DNA of 64,000 nucleotides from Flavobacteriaceae bacterium. Lineage in GTDB: Bacteria; Bacteroidota; Bacteroidia; Flavobacteriales; Flavobacteriaceae. The notes beneath the pieces are model-generated. The model was not told the DNA's origin. It saw only the letters and a program-made list of their open reading frames with translations, and did no database searches. The stretch is taken from the NCBI GenBank assembly GCA_947457255.1, contig CANGUZ010000004.1, forward strand, positions 1-64,000, read 5' to 3'. This document shows, piece by piece, positions 1 to 10,489 of this stretch. The translations under genes and the position numbers were made by a program. The first letter of the stretch is position 1. The number at the start of each line of letters is the position of its first letter.

Positions 1-528
1 ATTCTAATATTTGTACATGCAAATATGTTGTGGGCAAATAATATGCTGGCTCATCGGTATTTTATACCATTCAACATTATATTTTCATTACTATGCGCAA
101 CCATTTTATTTTCAGATTATGTTAACATAAAATTAAAATATTCATTGTCTATAGTATGGCTAATAGTATTATTATCGGGAAATTTTTGGATTTACCCTCC
201 TAAAATTGCAAAAGGTTGGGATTCTACTTTAGCTCATTTACCTTACTATAAATTAAGAAATCAAACTATTTCATATTTTGAACATGAACATATCAATTTT
301 AAAGATGTGGAATCTTTTTTTCCAAATACAGCAACCTTGGATAAAATTGATTTAAATAATGATTCAAGAAATTTTAACAATTTTGAGGGAAAAAGCAAAT
401 ATGTTTTTTATTCCAATATTTTTAATATCGACGATACAATTTATGACAGAATTACAAAAGAATACAAAGTAGTTAAATACTTTAAAAACAGAGGAGTTTT
501 TATCACTATTTACAAGAAACCTAAATAA
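1..528 (+). CDS. C-terminal part of a polytopic membrane protein (mannosyl/glycosyltransferase-like), truncated by window start
   Basis: Frame open from base 1 (ILIFVHANMLWANNMLAHRYF...), hydrophobic N-terminal part, stop at 528. Confidence 0.55.
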   Translation: MLIFVHANMLWANNMLAHRYFIPFNIIFSLLCATILFSDYVNIKLKYSLSIVWLIVLLSGNFWIYPPKIAKGWDSTLAHLPYYKLRNQTISYFEHEHINFKDVESFFPNTATLDKIDLNNDSRNFNNFEGKSKYVFYSNIFNIDDTIYDRITKEYKVVKYFKNRGVFITIYKKPK

Positions 529-970
529 TCTCCTCGACCATGTAGTGTGTCCCATTAATCTCAAACGAAAAACCCACTTGATTTCCCATCAGTTTATTTC
601 CTAATGGCGATTGCGGAGATAAAGCAATAACATTGATTTCTTCAACAACAATTTTAGGAAGTGCTGCACTTAAATAAAGATAAAAACCATTGGCTTTAAC
701 TAAGCTTCCCACGATAATGGTTGTGGCAATTGTTGTGGAATCAATCTTGTCTAAAACCGCTTTTTGAGCTAACACTTCTTTCAATTTGTGATTGAGTTTT
801 TCCTGCTCAATATGCATCATCGACAAAGCAGTTTCGTGTTTGTCACCAGCAGAACCTTTGGCATCATTTTTAGAATCTTCAGTCAAAGCAACAATCATAT
901 CTCTAAAAACATCGATTCTATCTTGGACTAGCTGTAGGTACTGTTGATGTATTTTTTGTTTGAAAGTCAT
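521..970 (-). CDS. GreA/GreB-like elongation-factor family protein
   Basis: 149 aa; coiled N-terminus and GreA-C-like ending (VIALSPQSPLGNKLMGNQVGFSFEINGTHYMVEEI). Confidence 0.6.
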   Translation of the reverse strand: MTFKQKIHQQYLQLVQDRIDVFRDMIVALTEDSKNDAKGSAGDKHETALSMMHIEQEKLNHKLKEVLAQKAVLDKIDSTTIATTIIVGSLVKANGFYLYLSAALPKIVVEEINVIALSPQSPLGNKLMGNQVGFSFEINGTHYMVEEII

Positions 971-1068
971 TTTTTTACCGCTAAGACGCTAGGTCGCAAA
1001 GAAAAGGAAATTATTTTTTATTTATTCAAAAAAAATTTGCGGCTTTGCGGCTTTGCGGTTAATTTCAT

Positions 1069-2829
1069 TTAAAAATCAAATTTATAATTCCCTCCTAACA
1101 TAATCTGAAATGATTGTACTGGAAAATTCAACCATCTTTGGTAGGCTTGATTGGCTATATTGTTCAATCGTAAAAAAGCCGTAAATCGATCGCTGTATTT
1201 ATATCCAACATGTGCATTAGCATCAAAATAACTGTCAATTTTCAGAATTTTTGATTCAGGTAACAGTGGCAATACATTTATTTTTTGAATCAAATCTTTT
1301 CGCTCTCCTACAAAAAATACCGCTGCTCCAGCATACCACTTTTGGGTGATATTAATATCCAAATTTGTACCCATTTGTATGGCTGGCAAATTCCATGCTT
1401 CTTGCTGATTTGATGTAGAAAAAGAACTGAAAGTTCCGTTGATTCCAAACGAAATGTTTTTAGAAAAATCGGCTTTCAATTCTCCGAAAAAACTCAACGT
1501 TTTTAACTTGTCATAAACAACCCCAAATGAATTTCCATATTGATATTCCTCTTGAACAGGATTGGTTTCATTGAATGAGTTACTTTTAAACAATCCCTTA
1601 TTTTTTTCATTTAAGTAAGACCCTTTTACATTATAGCTTACATAGTTTGATAATTTCCCTTTTAATCCTGCAAAAATATCGTATTGCCTATCCGTTGGAG
1701 CAATCAATATATTTGGAGATAAAAATGAGTTTATATTCGTAAAATCGCGATATGAATTTTGATCTAAACTGCCCTCAATTCCGGTATAAAAAACCATTAA
1801 ATCGCCTACAACTTTTAGAGAAGCATTAACTTTAGGATAAAAGAATAGTTGATTATTACTTCGTTTTGTATCTAAACTATAAAAAACTGATGCTCCAATA
1901 TTTATAGCCCAATCGTCTTTTTTAACAGCAAAACTTGGGTTTATTCCAAAATTAGCAAAACCATAATCTATAGCAGTTGTTCCTGAAAAATCTTTGGCAA
2001 AAGATCCGCCAACATAATCAACAATCAAATTGGTTTTTATCACTTTTTCTACAATATCAATCTGAAAAGAAGGCTTTGCAATAAATCGGTTTTCAGACGA
2101 GCTGTAGCCATCCCAAAAACGATTGTATTTTAATGAAATTTCATTGAAAATGCTTTCGCTAAAATTAATTTTTCCGCCTAAATAAAAATTATGATATGTT
2201 TGACCTTTATCAATACCATCATAAATAGCTTCTTTTTGCTCCGTACTTAGTGTAGTCCCATAATCTGAAGGCAAACCATACCAATGGTAGTTTTGAATTT
2301 GATAGCCTAAATCGGTAGTCCAAGAATAATCACTTTTTTTACTACCATAAGTTAAGTCTAATGAAGTGTTTAAAAAGCTATCGTTTACAGGAATATTTTC
2401 TATTCCGCCATTAGAAGACAAATGCTTTAACATTCCGGCAAAATAATCATTATCGCCAATGTTTTCTGTAACATAAAGCTCACTAAAAACAGTTAAATAA
2501 TTGCCCAATCCACCCGTAAAATAATTTTTATATAATCGTTCTTCTTTCGATTTATCCACATTTGCAGCCTTTCCTTTTGATGGCGAAAACGTAGAAGCTA
2601 CTGGAAAAGAGAAAATGGTATATTTAATATTTTCTGTTTTAGTATTGTCATCATCCTCTAGAGTTGGTGTTTCTTTAATTTTAAATGCATCCGAAATTGT
2701 AGGTGTATACGGCTTTACCACGTTTACTACTTCAGTACCTATATTTTCATCTTTTTTTTGCGACGAAACGATTTGAACACTTGCAAGAAGTAAAATAGTA
2801 GCAATTGTATATTTATTTTTGATTTTCAT
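1069..2829 (-). CDS. TonB-dependent receptor-like outer membrane beta-barrel protein
   Basis: 586 aa, signal peptide, VNVVKPYTPTISDAFKIKETP motif, beta-barrel pattern, C-terminal aromatic residue. Confidence 0.7.
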   Translation of the reverse strand: MKIKNKYTIATILLLASVQIVSSQKKDENIGTEVVNVVKPYTPTISDAFKIKETPTLEDDDNTKTENIKYTIFSFPVASTFSPSKGKAANVDKSKEERLYKNYFTGGLGNYLTVFSELYVTENIGDNDYFAGMLKHLSSNGGIENIPVNDSFLNTSLDLTYGSKKSDYSWTTDLGYQIQNYHWYGLPSDYGTTLSTEQKEAIYDGIDKGQTYHNFYLGGKINFSESIFNEISLKYNRFWDGYSSSENRFIAKPSFQIDIVEKVIKTNLIVDYVGGSFAKDFSGTTAIDYGFANFGINPSFAVKKDDWAINIGASVFYSLDTKRSNNQLFFYPKVNASLKVVGDLMVFYTGIEGSLDQNSYRDFTNINSFLSPNILIAPTDRQYDIFAGLKGKLSNYVSYNVKGSYLNEKNKGLFKSNSFNETNPVQEEYQYGNSFGVVYDKLKTLSFFGELKADFSKNISFGINGTFSSFSTSNQQEAWNLPAIQMGTNLDINITQKWYAGAAVFFVGERKDLIQKINVLPLLPESKILKIDSYFDANAHVGYKYSDRFTAFLRLNNIANQAYQRWLNFPVQSFQIMLGGNYKFDF

Positions 2830-2911
2830 ATTTGTTATTATTTTTAAAAGTTTGAATAGTAAGACAAAATATATTCTATATCCTTTTCTCTTTTTTCCAT
2901 CATCAATCTGT

Positions 2912-5900
2912 CTAATTCTGAATTGATGAATTGGTTTTTGACTCTTCTGCTTTTATTTCGTCAAGTTCTTTTTGAGCATCTGAAACTACATCAGGAAAAT
3001 TGATAAAATTTTTAATTACACTTTCTAGAATGTACGTGGCTTGGAAACTGTCTTTTAATCCGTAAAAGTTTTTTGCCATTATAACTAATCCTTTTGCTCC
3101 AAAATACTTATAGCCTGAGTAATCTTTAGTTAGTTTTTGAACTGTAGTATTTGAAGCTTCAAATTTTGCATCTTTATTTTTAAAATAGGCATCATAATAC
3201 AAGGCTTCGGCTGCTAGTTCCCCTTTTGCAATGGTTAGTAATTTTGCATAAGCCACTCTCGCTTTTGGTTCATCGTTGGTTTGAATCGCAGAACGTGCTA
3301 CAATAATTTGAGCATCTGATTTTACTTTATCGTCCATTTTAGGATTTGCCAAGACTTTCTCAGCATAAATTACAGCATTGGGATAATCCTTTTGCTCGTA
3401 ATAGGTTTTCATCAAATTAGATTGTGCAAAAGTGACATTTTGAGGAAAATCGGCTTCGGATTCTAATCGTTTTAATGTTGTAATTGTTTTTGAAACATCA
3501 TTTTTCTTTAAATAAATTTGGGCTAATCTTGATAAAGATTGCTCCGTAAACTCGTTTCTAGATTGCGCAATTACAAATTCATAATTAGGGATTGCATTAG
3601 TTTCTAATCCGTCAGCAAAATAGGATTGTGCCAAATAAAAATTGGCTTTCAAAGCATGAATTCCGTTAGGAAATTTCGAAACATAACTACTAAACGAAGC
3701 GATAGATTGCTTTGAATTATTTTGCAAATATTGTTTTTCTGCTGCTTCATAGGTATCATTATCTAACTCAGCATCTGACACATTCACAAAATCTAAAGTA
3801 CGAACCCAAGTTGCATATTCATCCACTTTTCCGTTATCAACATAAATTAATCGTGCTGTTGCTACTGCTTCGAGAGCTTCGGGGCTTTTAGGATATTCGG
3901 CAGCAATTTTTTTGAATTTCACTAAAGCCAATGCATCATTTTCTGCATTATAATAAATTAAACCTTGACGCAAAATTGCTTTTGACGCATAAGACCCTTT
4001 TTTAGATTCACTTATTAATTGATCATAAGTTTTAATGGCCAAATCATTTTTCTTTTCGGTAACATAGGTGTTTCCTAGTTCGAACAGAGCATCATCACGA
4101 TATTGCGATTTAGTATACGTTGCTACAAACTTGTTTAAGTCTTCTATTTTTTTATCATTTTTAGCAACAAATCCGTAACTGATTGCTTTTTGAAAAGCAG
4201 CATAGTCAGCATCGACACTTTTTAATTCAACTACTTTATTGTAGGCATCCATTGCTGGCCAATATTTAGCAGTTACAAATCGGCAATCTCCCAAACGCAA
4301 GTAAGCATCATTCAAACGAAATTTATCGTCTTTTGTTACGTCTATTTGACTTTGAAAATAATTTCCTGCCTGGTCATACTCCTTTTGTTTAAAATAACAA
4401 TAGGCGATATTATAATTGACATTTTTGTTTTCAGGAGTAGTTTTAGACTCTGGAAAAGCAACAAACTGTTTGTAACTAATCAAAGCGTCATTAAAATTAT
4501 CGAGAACATATTGAGTTTCTCCTTGCCAAAAAGTAGCTCTTGCAGTAAACTTTGCATTTCTAGGTTCGGCAATAGATTTTTTAAACATTGGCAACGCTTC
4601 TTTATAATTACCGTCAGTATACAATTCTAATCCTCTATAAAAAGTTACTTTTTGGTAGGCTTCTTTATTGGCGAAATTTTTATTTTTTTCTAATAACTCT
4701 AAAGCTCCTTTGTAGTTTTTTGAAGTAATAAATGAATTTATTAATAAAGTCTCCACTTCTTGTTTATTCGGAGAATTTGGATATTTACTAATAAATGCCG
4801 ACAAAACATCAGGAACCGATTGATATGAATTTCCGATTTCGTAACTCAATTTAGCATAATTTAAATTCGCATCTTCCTGAATTTTTAAGTCATATTGCAT
4901 TTCAGAAGCGTTCTTAAAAGCATTCAAAGCTTGCTGCTTTTTATCTGTATTCATATAACTTTTACCTAAATGATAATAGGCGTTTTGAGCAACAGCATCT
5001 TTACCTTCAATGATTTTATTGAATTGTGAAATAGCATTTTCAAAATCATTTTGTTCGTAATAGGCATATCCTAATTGGTAAAAATCGGTGTTACTCCATC
5101 TTCCTTTTTTACCTTTATAGGCTGATAAATATGGAATTGCTTTGTCGTACTGTTTTAAATTGAAATAACTTTCACCAATTATTTTATTCAATTCTGATTT
5201 TTCCAATGCAGTTGATTTTGGCATGGCTACCAATCCTAAATCGATAGCTTTTTGGAAATTTCCTGATTTAAAATTCATATCAGCTTTAAAATAGGAAAGC
5301 TTTTCACTGTACTTTTCTTCACTAGAAACTTGATCAAAATACTTAGTTGCATTTTTATAATCATCATTATCATAAGCCATAAAACCGAGATAGTATTTGG
5401 CTTGCGAACCAAATTCTTTTGAATTTAGCACTTTATTAAAGTACGGAGTCGCTTCTTTTTTCTTATTGGCACTAAAATAACTGTACCCTTTTTGAAAATT
5501 GAAACGATCTAAATCATCATAACTCAAACTGCTTTCGTCTATTTTATCAAAATATTCTAGTGCTTGCGGAAACTTACCTTGATCAAAATAATAATGCGCC
5601 ACTTCAATAAAAGCTTGGTTTTGTTTTGGACTTGTAGGATAATCTCTAACGAAATTCTCCATAACAACGTCTGCATTACTCTGATTCAGATGAATGGCAC
5701 AAATAGCACTATAATAAGCGCAATCAGCCTGTATATCAGTACTTTTTATTGCTGATTTTACTTTATCGAAAATTATTTGAGCTGATTGATATTGATTTTC
5801 TTTGTATAAAGAAATAGCTCTATTAAAGTCCTGCAAATCATTAGTGTAAATTGCCGTTTTTTGGGCGGAAACCACAGTGAACATCATTAGAAAAAGCAGA

Positions 5901-5926
5901 AAAAATAACCTTGAAAATTTACGCAT
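2912..5926 (-). CDS. Large tetratricopeptide-repeat protein, exported
   Basis: 1004 aa, signal peptide, many TPR-like units (YYxLGxxYxxxxxxxxA). Confidence 0.85.
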   Translation of the reverse strand: MRKFSRLFFLLFLMMFTVVSAQKTAIYTNDLQDFNRAISLYKENQYQSAQIIFDKVKSAIKSTDIQADCAYYSAICAIHLNQSNADVVMENFVRDYPTSPKQNQAFIEVAHYYFDQGKFPQALEYFDKIDESSLSYDDLDRFNFQKGYSYFSANKKKEATPYFNKVLNSKEFGSQAKYYLGFMAYDNDDYKNATKYFDQVSSEEKYSEKLSYFKADMNFKSGNFQKAIDLGLVAMPKSTALEKSELNKIIGESYFNLKQYDKAIPYLSAYKGKKGRWSNTDFYQLGYAYYEQNDFENAISQFNKIIEGKDAVAQNAYYHLGKSYMNTDKKQQALNAFKNASEMQYDLKIQEDANLNYAKLSYEIGNSYQSVPDVLSAFISKYPNSPNKQEVETLLINSFITSKNYKGALELLEKNKNFANKEAYQKVTFYRGLELYTDGNYKEALPMFKKSIAEPRNAKFTARATFWQGETQYVLDNFNDALISYKQFVAFPESKTTPENKNVNYNIAYCYFKQKEYDQAGNYFQSQIDVTKDDKFRLNDAYLRLGDCRFVTAKYWPAMDAYNKVVELKSVDADYAAFQKAISYGFVAKNDKKIEDLNKFVATYTKSQYRDDALFELGNTYVTEKKNDLAIKTYDQLISESKKGSYASKAILRQGLIYYNAENDALALVKFKKIAAEYPKSPEALEAVATARLIYVDNGKVDEYATWVRTLDFVNVSDAELDNDTYEAAEKQYLQNNSKQSIASFSSYVSKFPNGIHALKANFYLAQSYFADGLETNAIPNYEFVIAQSRNEFTEQSLSRLAQIYLKKNDVSKTITTLKRLESEADFPQNVTFAQSNLMKTYYEQKDYPNAVIYAEKVLANPKMDDKVKSDAQIIVARSAIQTNDEPKARVAYAKLLTIAKGELAAEALYYDAYFKNKDAKFEASNTTVQKLTKDYSGYKYFGAKGLVIMAKNFYGLKDSFQATYILESVIKNFINFPDVVSDAQKELDEIKAEESKTNSSIQN

Positions 5927-6098
5927 CTTATTTCTATTTATTGATTCAAAAGTATTACTCTGTATTGCATAACGAAGTAAATGCTATTTTTATTATGAAC
6001 ATCTTTTTTAACAATATGATTTCAATTTTAATTAGTTCTAAAATTTATTTTGAATACCAACGTTATCTTATTACTTTTACCCCATAAACAAATTCATT

Positions 6099-6782
6099 AT
6101 GTCTGAACCTATTTTATTTTTAAGAAACGTAACTATTTATCAAGAAGATAAAGTCATTTTATCAAATATTAATCTTGAAGTAAATAAGGGAGATTTTATA
6201 TATATTATCGGGAAAACAGGATCTGGAAAAAGTAGTTTTATGAAAACACTTTATGCCGATTTGCCATTAAAAGAAGGGCAAGCAAGTATTGTCGACTATG
6301 ATTTGGCGGGACTCAAAGATGATGATATTCCGTATTTAAGACGTAAATTAGGAATTGTTTTTCAAGATTTTTTGCTATTACCTGACCGAACTGTAAAAGA
6401 AAACATGCTTTTTGTTCTAAAAGCAACAGGCTGGATTGATAAAGTTGAAATGGATAATAAAATTGATGAAGTTTTAGATAAAGTAGATTTGAAATTAATT
6501 GCCAATAAAATGCCGCATCAACTCTCTGGAGGTGAACAACAGCGGGTAGCCATTGCAAGAGCATTATTGAACGACCCCGAATTAATATTAGCAGATGAAC
6601 CCACTGGAAACTTAGACCCTCAAACTAGTGTGGAGGTTTTAGAAGTTTTACGAAAAATAAATGCAAACGGTAAAACGGTTATTATGGCAACTCATGACTA
6701 TGCTTTATTGATGAAATTTCCATCTAAAACACTAAAATGTGAAGACAGCAAAATTTTTGAAGTAGTTCAGCGAACAGTTTAA
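6099..6782 (+). CDS. ftsE: FtsE-like ABC transporter ATP-binding protein
   Basis: Walker [10 protein letters not shown], signature [15 protein letters not shown], Walker [13 protein letters not shown]. Confidence 0.8.
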   Translation: MSEPILFLRNVTIYQEDKVILSNINLEVNKGDFIYIIGKTGSGKSSFMKTLYADLPLKEGQASIVDYDLAGLKDDDIPYLRRKLGIVFQDFLLLPDRTVKENMLFVLKATGWIDKVEMDNKIDEVLDKVDLKLIANKMPHQLSGGEQQRVAIARALLNDPELILADEPTGNLDPQTSVEVLEVLRKINANGKTVIMATHDYALLMKFPSKTLKCEDSKIFEVVQRTV

Positions 6783-7669
6783 TGTTATCCATACTCATTC
6801 CAACATATAATTATAATATTTTAAAACTCGTTTCAGTTCTTCACGAACAAATAGAGAAATCTGGAATTGAATTTGAAATTATATGCTTGGATGATGCCTC
6901 TGAAACTCTTTTTCTTGATAACGACAAAATAAATGGTATAGAAAATTCTAGTTATAAAATACTGGAAACAAATATCGGAAGAAGCAAAATAAGAAATTTA
7001 CTAGCTAAAAAAGCAAAATACGATTGGTTGCTTTTTTTAGATTCGGACGTATTACCTAAAAATAAACATTTCATTTCTGAATACATTATGCATATCAATA
7101 ATGAGGAGAAAATAGTTTATGGTGGTATTCTTTATCAAGAGGAAAAGCCTAGCGAAGATAAACTGTTAAGATGGATGTACGGGAAAAATAGAGAAGCATT
7201 ATCTTTTGAAACTAGAAATGAAAAGCCATATTTAAGTTTTTTGACATTGAATTTTTTAATTCGGAAATCTATTTTTGAAAAAGTATCTTTTAATGAAACA
7301 ATCCCTAATTTAAGACACGAAGACACATTGTTTTCCTATGATTTAATGCGAAAAAAAATTAAAATAGATCAAATTGACAATCCTGTTTATCATTTAGGAT
7401 TAGACGATTTTGAAATTGCTATTAAAAAGGAAAACGAATCATTATCAGTTTTGAAACATTTAATTGATAACCAATTAATTGCTTCGGATTATGTGCGAAT
7501 TTCAAAACTAGTGTCAAAGATTAAAGATTTTAAATTGCTCTTTGCTTTTTCATTTTTTTACAAAACAACAAGATTAGTATTTCTTAAGAATCTATCAAGC
7601 AGAAATCCTTCACTCTTTATTTTTGATTTATATCGATTGGGATATTTATGTAATATTGAAAATAAATAA
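6782..7669 (+). CDS. Glycosyltransferase family 2
   Basis: [12 protein letters not shown]..., LFLDSDV; starts in TAATG overlap with ftsE. Confidence 0.8.
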   Translation: MLSILIPTYNYNILKLVSVLHEQIEKSGIEFEIICLDDASETLFLDNDKINGIENSSYKILETNIGRSKIRNLLAKKAKYDWLLFLDSDVLPKNKHFISEYIMHINNEEKIVYGGILYQEEKPSEDKLLRWMYGKNREALSFETRNEKPYLSFLTLNFLIRKSIFEKVSFNETIPNLRHEDTLFSYDLMRKKIKIDQIDNPVYHLGLDDFEIAIKKENESLSVLKHLIDNQLIASDYVRISKLVSKIKDFKLLFAFSFFYKTTRLVFLKNLSSRNPSLFIFDLYRLGYLCNIENK

Positions 7670-7671
7670 CT

Positions 7672-8418
7672 ATGTATCAAGCTATTAAAAGTATTATTAC
7701 TCAAATTATTCCTAGAAAATTAATTATTAATCAGGAAGTGAATTTAAGAAGCTTATACTCTTTTTTATATAGAGGAAATATATATCAATGCAATATTTGT
7801 GGCAAAAATTTAAGTCATTTTATAACTACCTCAAATAAAGATTCATTGTGTCCAAATTGTGGAAGTCTAGAGAGAAATAGAAGGTTATGGCAGCTATTAG
7901 AGAATGAATTTTTAGTACCTAATAGTTCTATTTTAGACTTTTCTCCATCGAGATGCTTGTATCGTAAACTTAAAAAAATTAAAACTCTTAATTATCAAAG
8001 CACCGATTTGTCAGGAGATTTTATTGCCGACCATCAATTTGATATCACAAATTTAAAAATTAATGATAATAGTTTTGATTTAGTTATCTGTTACCATATT
8101 TTAGAGCATATAACAAATGATATTAAAGCAATAAAAGAGTTATTTAGAATCCTGAAACCAGGAGCTAAAGCACTGATTCAAACTCCATACAAAGAAGGAA
8201 CTATTTATGAAAATTATTCTATTGTGACTGATGAAGAGCGATTAAAACATTTTGGGCAAGAAGATCATGTTCGCATATATTCAGTATCTGGATTGAAAGG
8301 AAGACTGGAAAGTTGTGGGTTTTTAGTCGAGATAAGAGATTCTTTTAAAGATGAAAACAAATATTATTTGAGTGAAAGTGAAACCATTTTTGTGATTACC
8401 AAACCATCAAATTCATAA
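7672..8418 (+). CDS. SAM-dependent methyltransferase with N-terminal zinc-ribbon-like Cys motifs
   Basis: CNICGK...CPNCGSLERNRR then ILDFSPS / FDLVICYHILEHI / ELFRILKPGA. Confidence 0.8.
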   Translation: MYQAIKSIITQIIPRKLIINQEVNLRSLYSFLYRGNIYQCNICGKNLSHFITTSNKDSLCPNCGSLERNRRLWQLLENEFLVPNSSILDFSPSRCLYRKLKKIKTLNYQSTDLSGDFIADHQFDITNLKINDNSFDLVICYHILEHITNDIKAIKELFRILKPGAKALIQTPYKEGTIYENYSIVTDEERLKHFGQEDHVRIYSVSGLKGRLESCGFLVEIRDSFKDENKYYLSESETIFVITKPSNS

Positions 8419-8421
8419 AAA

Positions 8422-9351
8422 ATGCCATTTTTTTCAGTCATTATACCTTTATACAACAAAGAAAAGTTTATTGAAAATACTTTGAATAGTGTTCTCAATC
8501 AAAGTTTTACAGATTTTGAACTGATTATTGTTAATGATGGTTCGACTGATACCAGCGAAGAAAAAATTTTACAATATACTGATTCTCGAATTCGCTATTT
8601 TTATAAAGAAAATGAAGGCGTTTCAAGTGCCCGAAATTATGGTATTTCAGTCGCGCAATCAGAGTATATTACTTTTATAGATGCTGATGATTATTGGTTA
8701 CCAGATTTTTTACAAGAAATGCTTCAGAATATTAATCAATTTCCAAATGAAAAAGTATTTACGGCAGCCTTTGAAATTGAAACTTTAAAAAAAATAATTC
8801 CTGCAGTATACTCTATCAAGAAATCTAGCGATTGTCAAGTTGTAAATTACTTTGAAGCCAGTCAAAAAGAAAGTGTTATTTGGAGTTCATGTGCCGTTTT
8901 TCATAAGAGTGTCTTTGAAAAAATAGGAAATTTTGATGTTAATCTTAAAAATGCAGAAGATATAGATTTATGGATTCGCATTGGACTTATTTATCCGATA
9001 GTTTTTAATTGGAAAATATTGGCTAAATATGTTTATGATACCAATAGCCTATCCAAAAATTATACTTACAGTGTTAACCCTTACTTTTTCAATAAATATA
9101 TTGAATTAGAAAAAAGTAATTTAAGTCTTAAAAAACTTCTTGATTATAATCGCTTTTCAGTTGCTTTAAAATGCAAGTTAAATAACGATATGCGAAATTT
9201 TTATTTTTTCTATAAAGGAATTAATTTAATGAATTTATCCATTAAAAAAAGAGTACTACTCCATCTTCAACCATTTGCTCTCAAAATATTAATTAAATTA
9301 AATCACATTCTAGCCAGAATGGGTTTAATGAATTCTGTATTTAAAAAATAA
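8422..9351 (+). CDS. Glycosyltransferase family 2
   Basis: FSVIIPLYNKEKFIENTLNSVLNQSFTDFELIIVNDGSTD. Confidence 0.85.
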   Translation: MPFFSVIIPLYNKEKFIENTLNSVLNQSFTDFELIIVNDGSTDTSEEKILQYTDSRIRYFYKENEGVSSARNYGISVAQSEYITFIDADDYWLPDFLQEMLQNINQFPNEKVFTAAFEIETLKKIIPAVYSIKKSSDCQVVNYFEASQKESVIWSSCAVFHKSVFEKIGNFDVNLKNAEDIDLWIRIGLIYPIVFNWKILAKYVYDTNSLSKNYTYSVNPYFFNKYIELEKSNLSLKKLLDYNRFSVALKCKLNNDMRNFYFFYKGINLMNLSIKKRVLLHLQPFALKILIKLNHILARMGLMNSVFKK

Positions 9352-9354
9352 ACT

Positions 9355-10446
9355 TTATTTTAATAAGATTTTTTGCCACTCATTTGAAATAGATTGCAAT
9401 GATAAATGAGAAACACTTTTCGAAGCATTATTTTTACAATAATTATATAAAACAGAATCTTCAATAAATAGATTCATAGCTTTTGTCAATTCATTTGGAT
9501 TATAATTTTCAATCAATAATCCATTTTGTCTATTTTCAATAATTTCTCGAGGTCCTGATGTACAGTCTACTGAAATTACTGGAGTTCCTAGTGCTAAAGA
9601 TTCTATGATTACTCTAGGAAATCCTTCATGTCTACTTGTTAAAACAGTAAAAAGAGCCGATTTTACATATCCAAAAGGATTAACCAATTTTGGCTTGAAA
9701 ATAATTTTATCCTCTAATGCTAATTGTTTTACTTTGTGCTTTAATTTCTCAACATCTTTACCATCTCCAATAATGTATAAAGCTATATTATTCTTAGGCA
9801 AAATCGATTTTGAATACCCTTCAATTAATAACGAATAATTTTTTACTTCATCATCAATTCTTCCATACGAAAGAATAAAATTCCCTTCTTTAATTTCGTC
9901 TTTAGCTGCATTCAATAAAGCTATTTTATCTATAGGATTGTATATTCGCAATACGTTTTTATAACCATACTCTTTTTGAATTTCATATTTTGTATCATCA
10001 CAAACAGCAATTATATAAGGCGATTCTTTATAAATTCTTTTAGCAATAAATTTAATTTTAGGAAAATACAACCCAACATTAAAATTTCTTACAACATAAA
10101 TAACACGACTAGGATTATAAACAAATCTAGAAATCACTAATTCAGACCAAGTTGATGAGCGAATTCTATTGTCAATTATCCAATCGAAATTATTTTCTTT
10201 TAGAAATTTATTAAAAACTATTAATCTATTAAATCTTCCAAATAAAGTATCATTATTATTCTTTAAACTCCCTAAATTTAGTAATTTACCTTTGTAATCA
10301 TAGGTAATATCATCTAAGACAGTTACAACATGAATATCATACCCCAAGTCTGATAATAGTATAGACAATAATGCACTAGACCGTTCAGCACCTCCTCCTC
10401 CTAAAGAGGTAGTGATTATGGCAATTTTAGTTTTAGAATGATTCAT
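9355..10446 (-). CDS. Glycosyltransferase family 4
   Basis: MNHSKTKIAIITTSLGGGGAERS...; SRHEGFPRVIIESLALGTPVIS. Internal Met at 10446 preferred over the ORF-track start at 10497. Confidence 0.85.
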   Translation of the reverse strand: MNHSKTKIAIITTSLGGGGAERSSALLSILLSDLGYDIHVVTVLDDITYDYKGKLLNLGSLKNNNDTLFGRFNRLIVFNKFLKENNFDWIIDNRIRSSTWSELVISRFVYNPSRVIYVVRNFNVGLYFPKIKFIAKRIYKESPYIIAVCDDTKYEIQKEYGYKNVLRIYNPIDKIALLNAAKDEIKEGNFILSYGRIDDEVKNYSLLIEGYSKSILPKNNIALYIIGDGKDVEKLKHKVKQLALEDKIIFKPKLVNPFGYVKSALFTVLTSRHEGFPRVIIESLALGTPVISVDCTSGPREIIENRQNGLLIENYNPNELTKAMNLFIEDSVLYNYCKNNASKSVSHLSLQSISNEWQKILLK

Positions 10447-10489
10447 TATTCTGAAAATGTAAATATATTTGTCAAATATAAAAATATAA

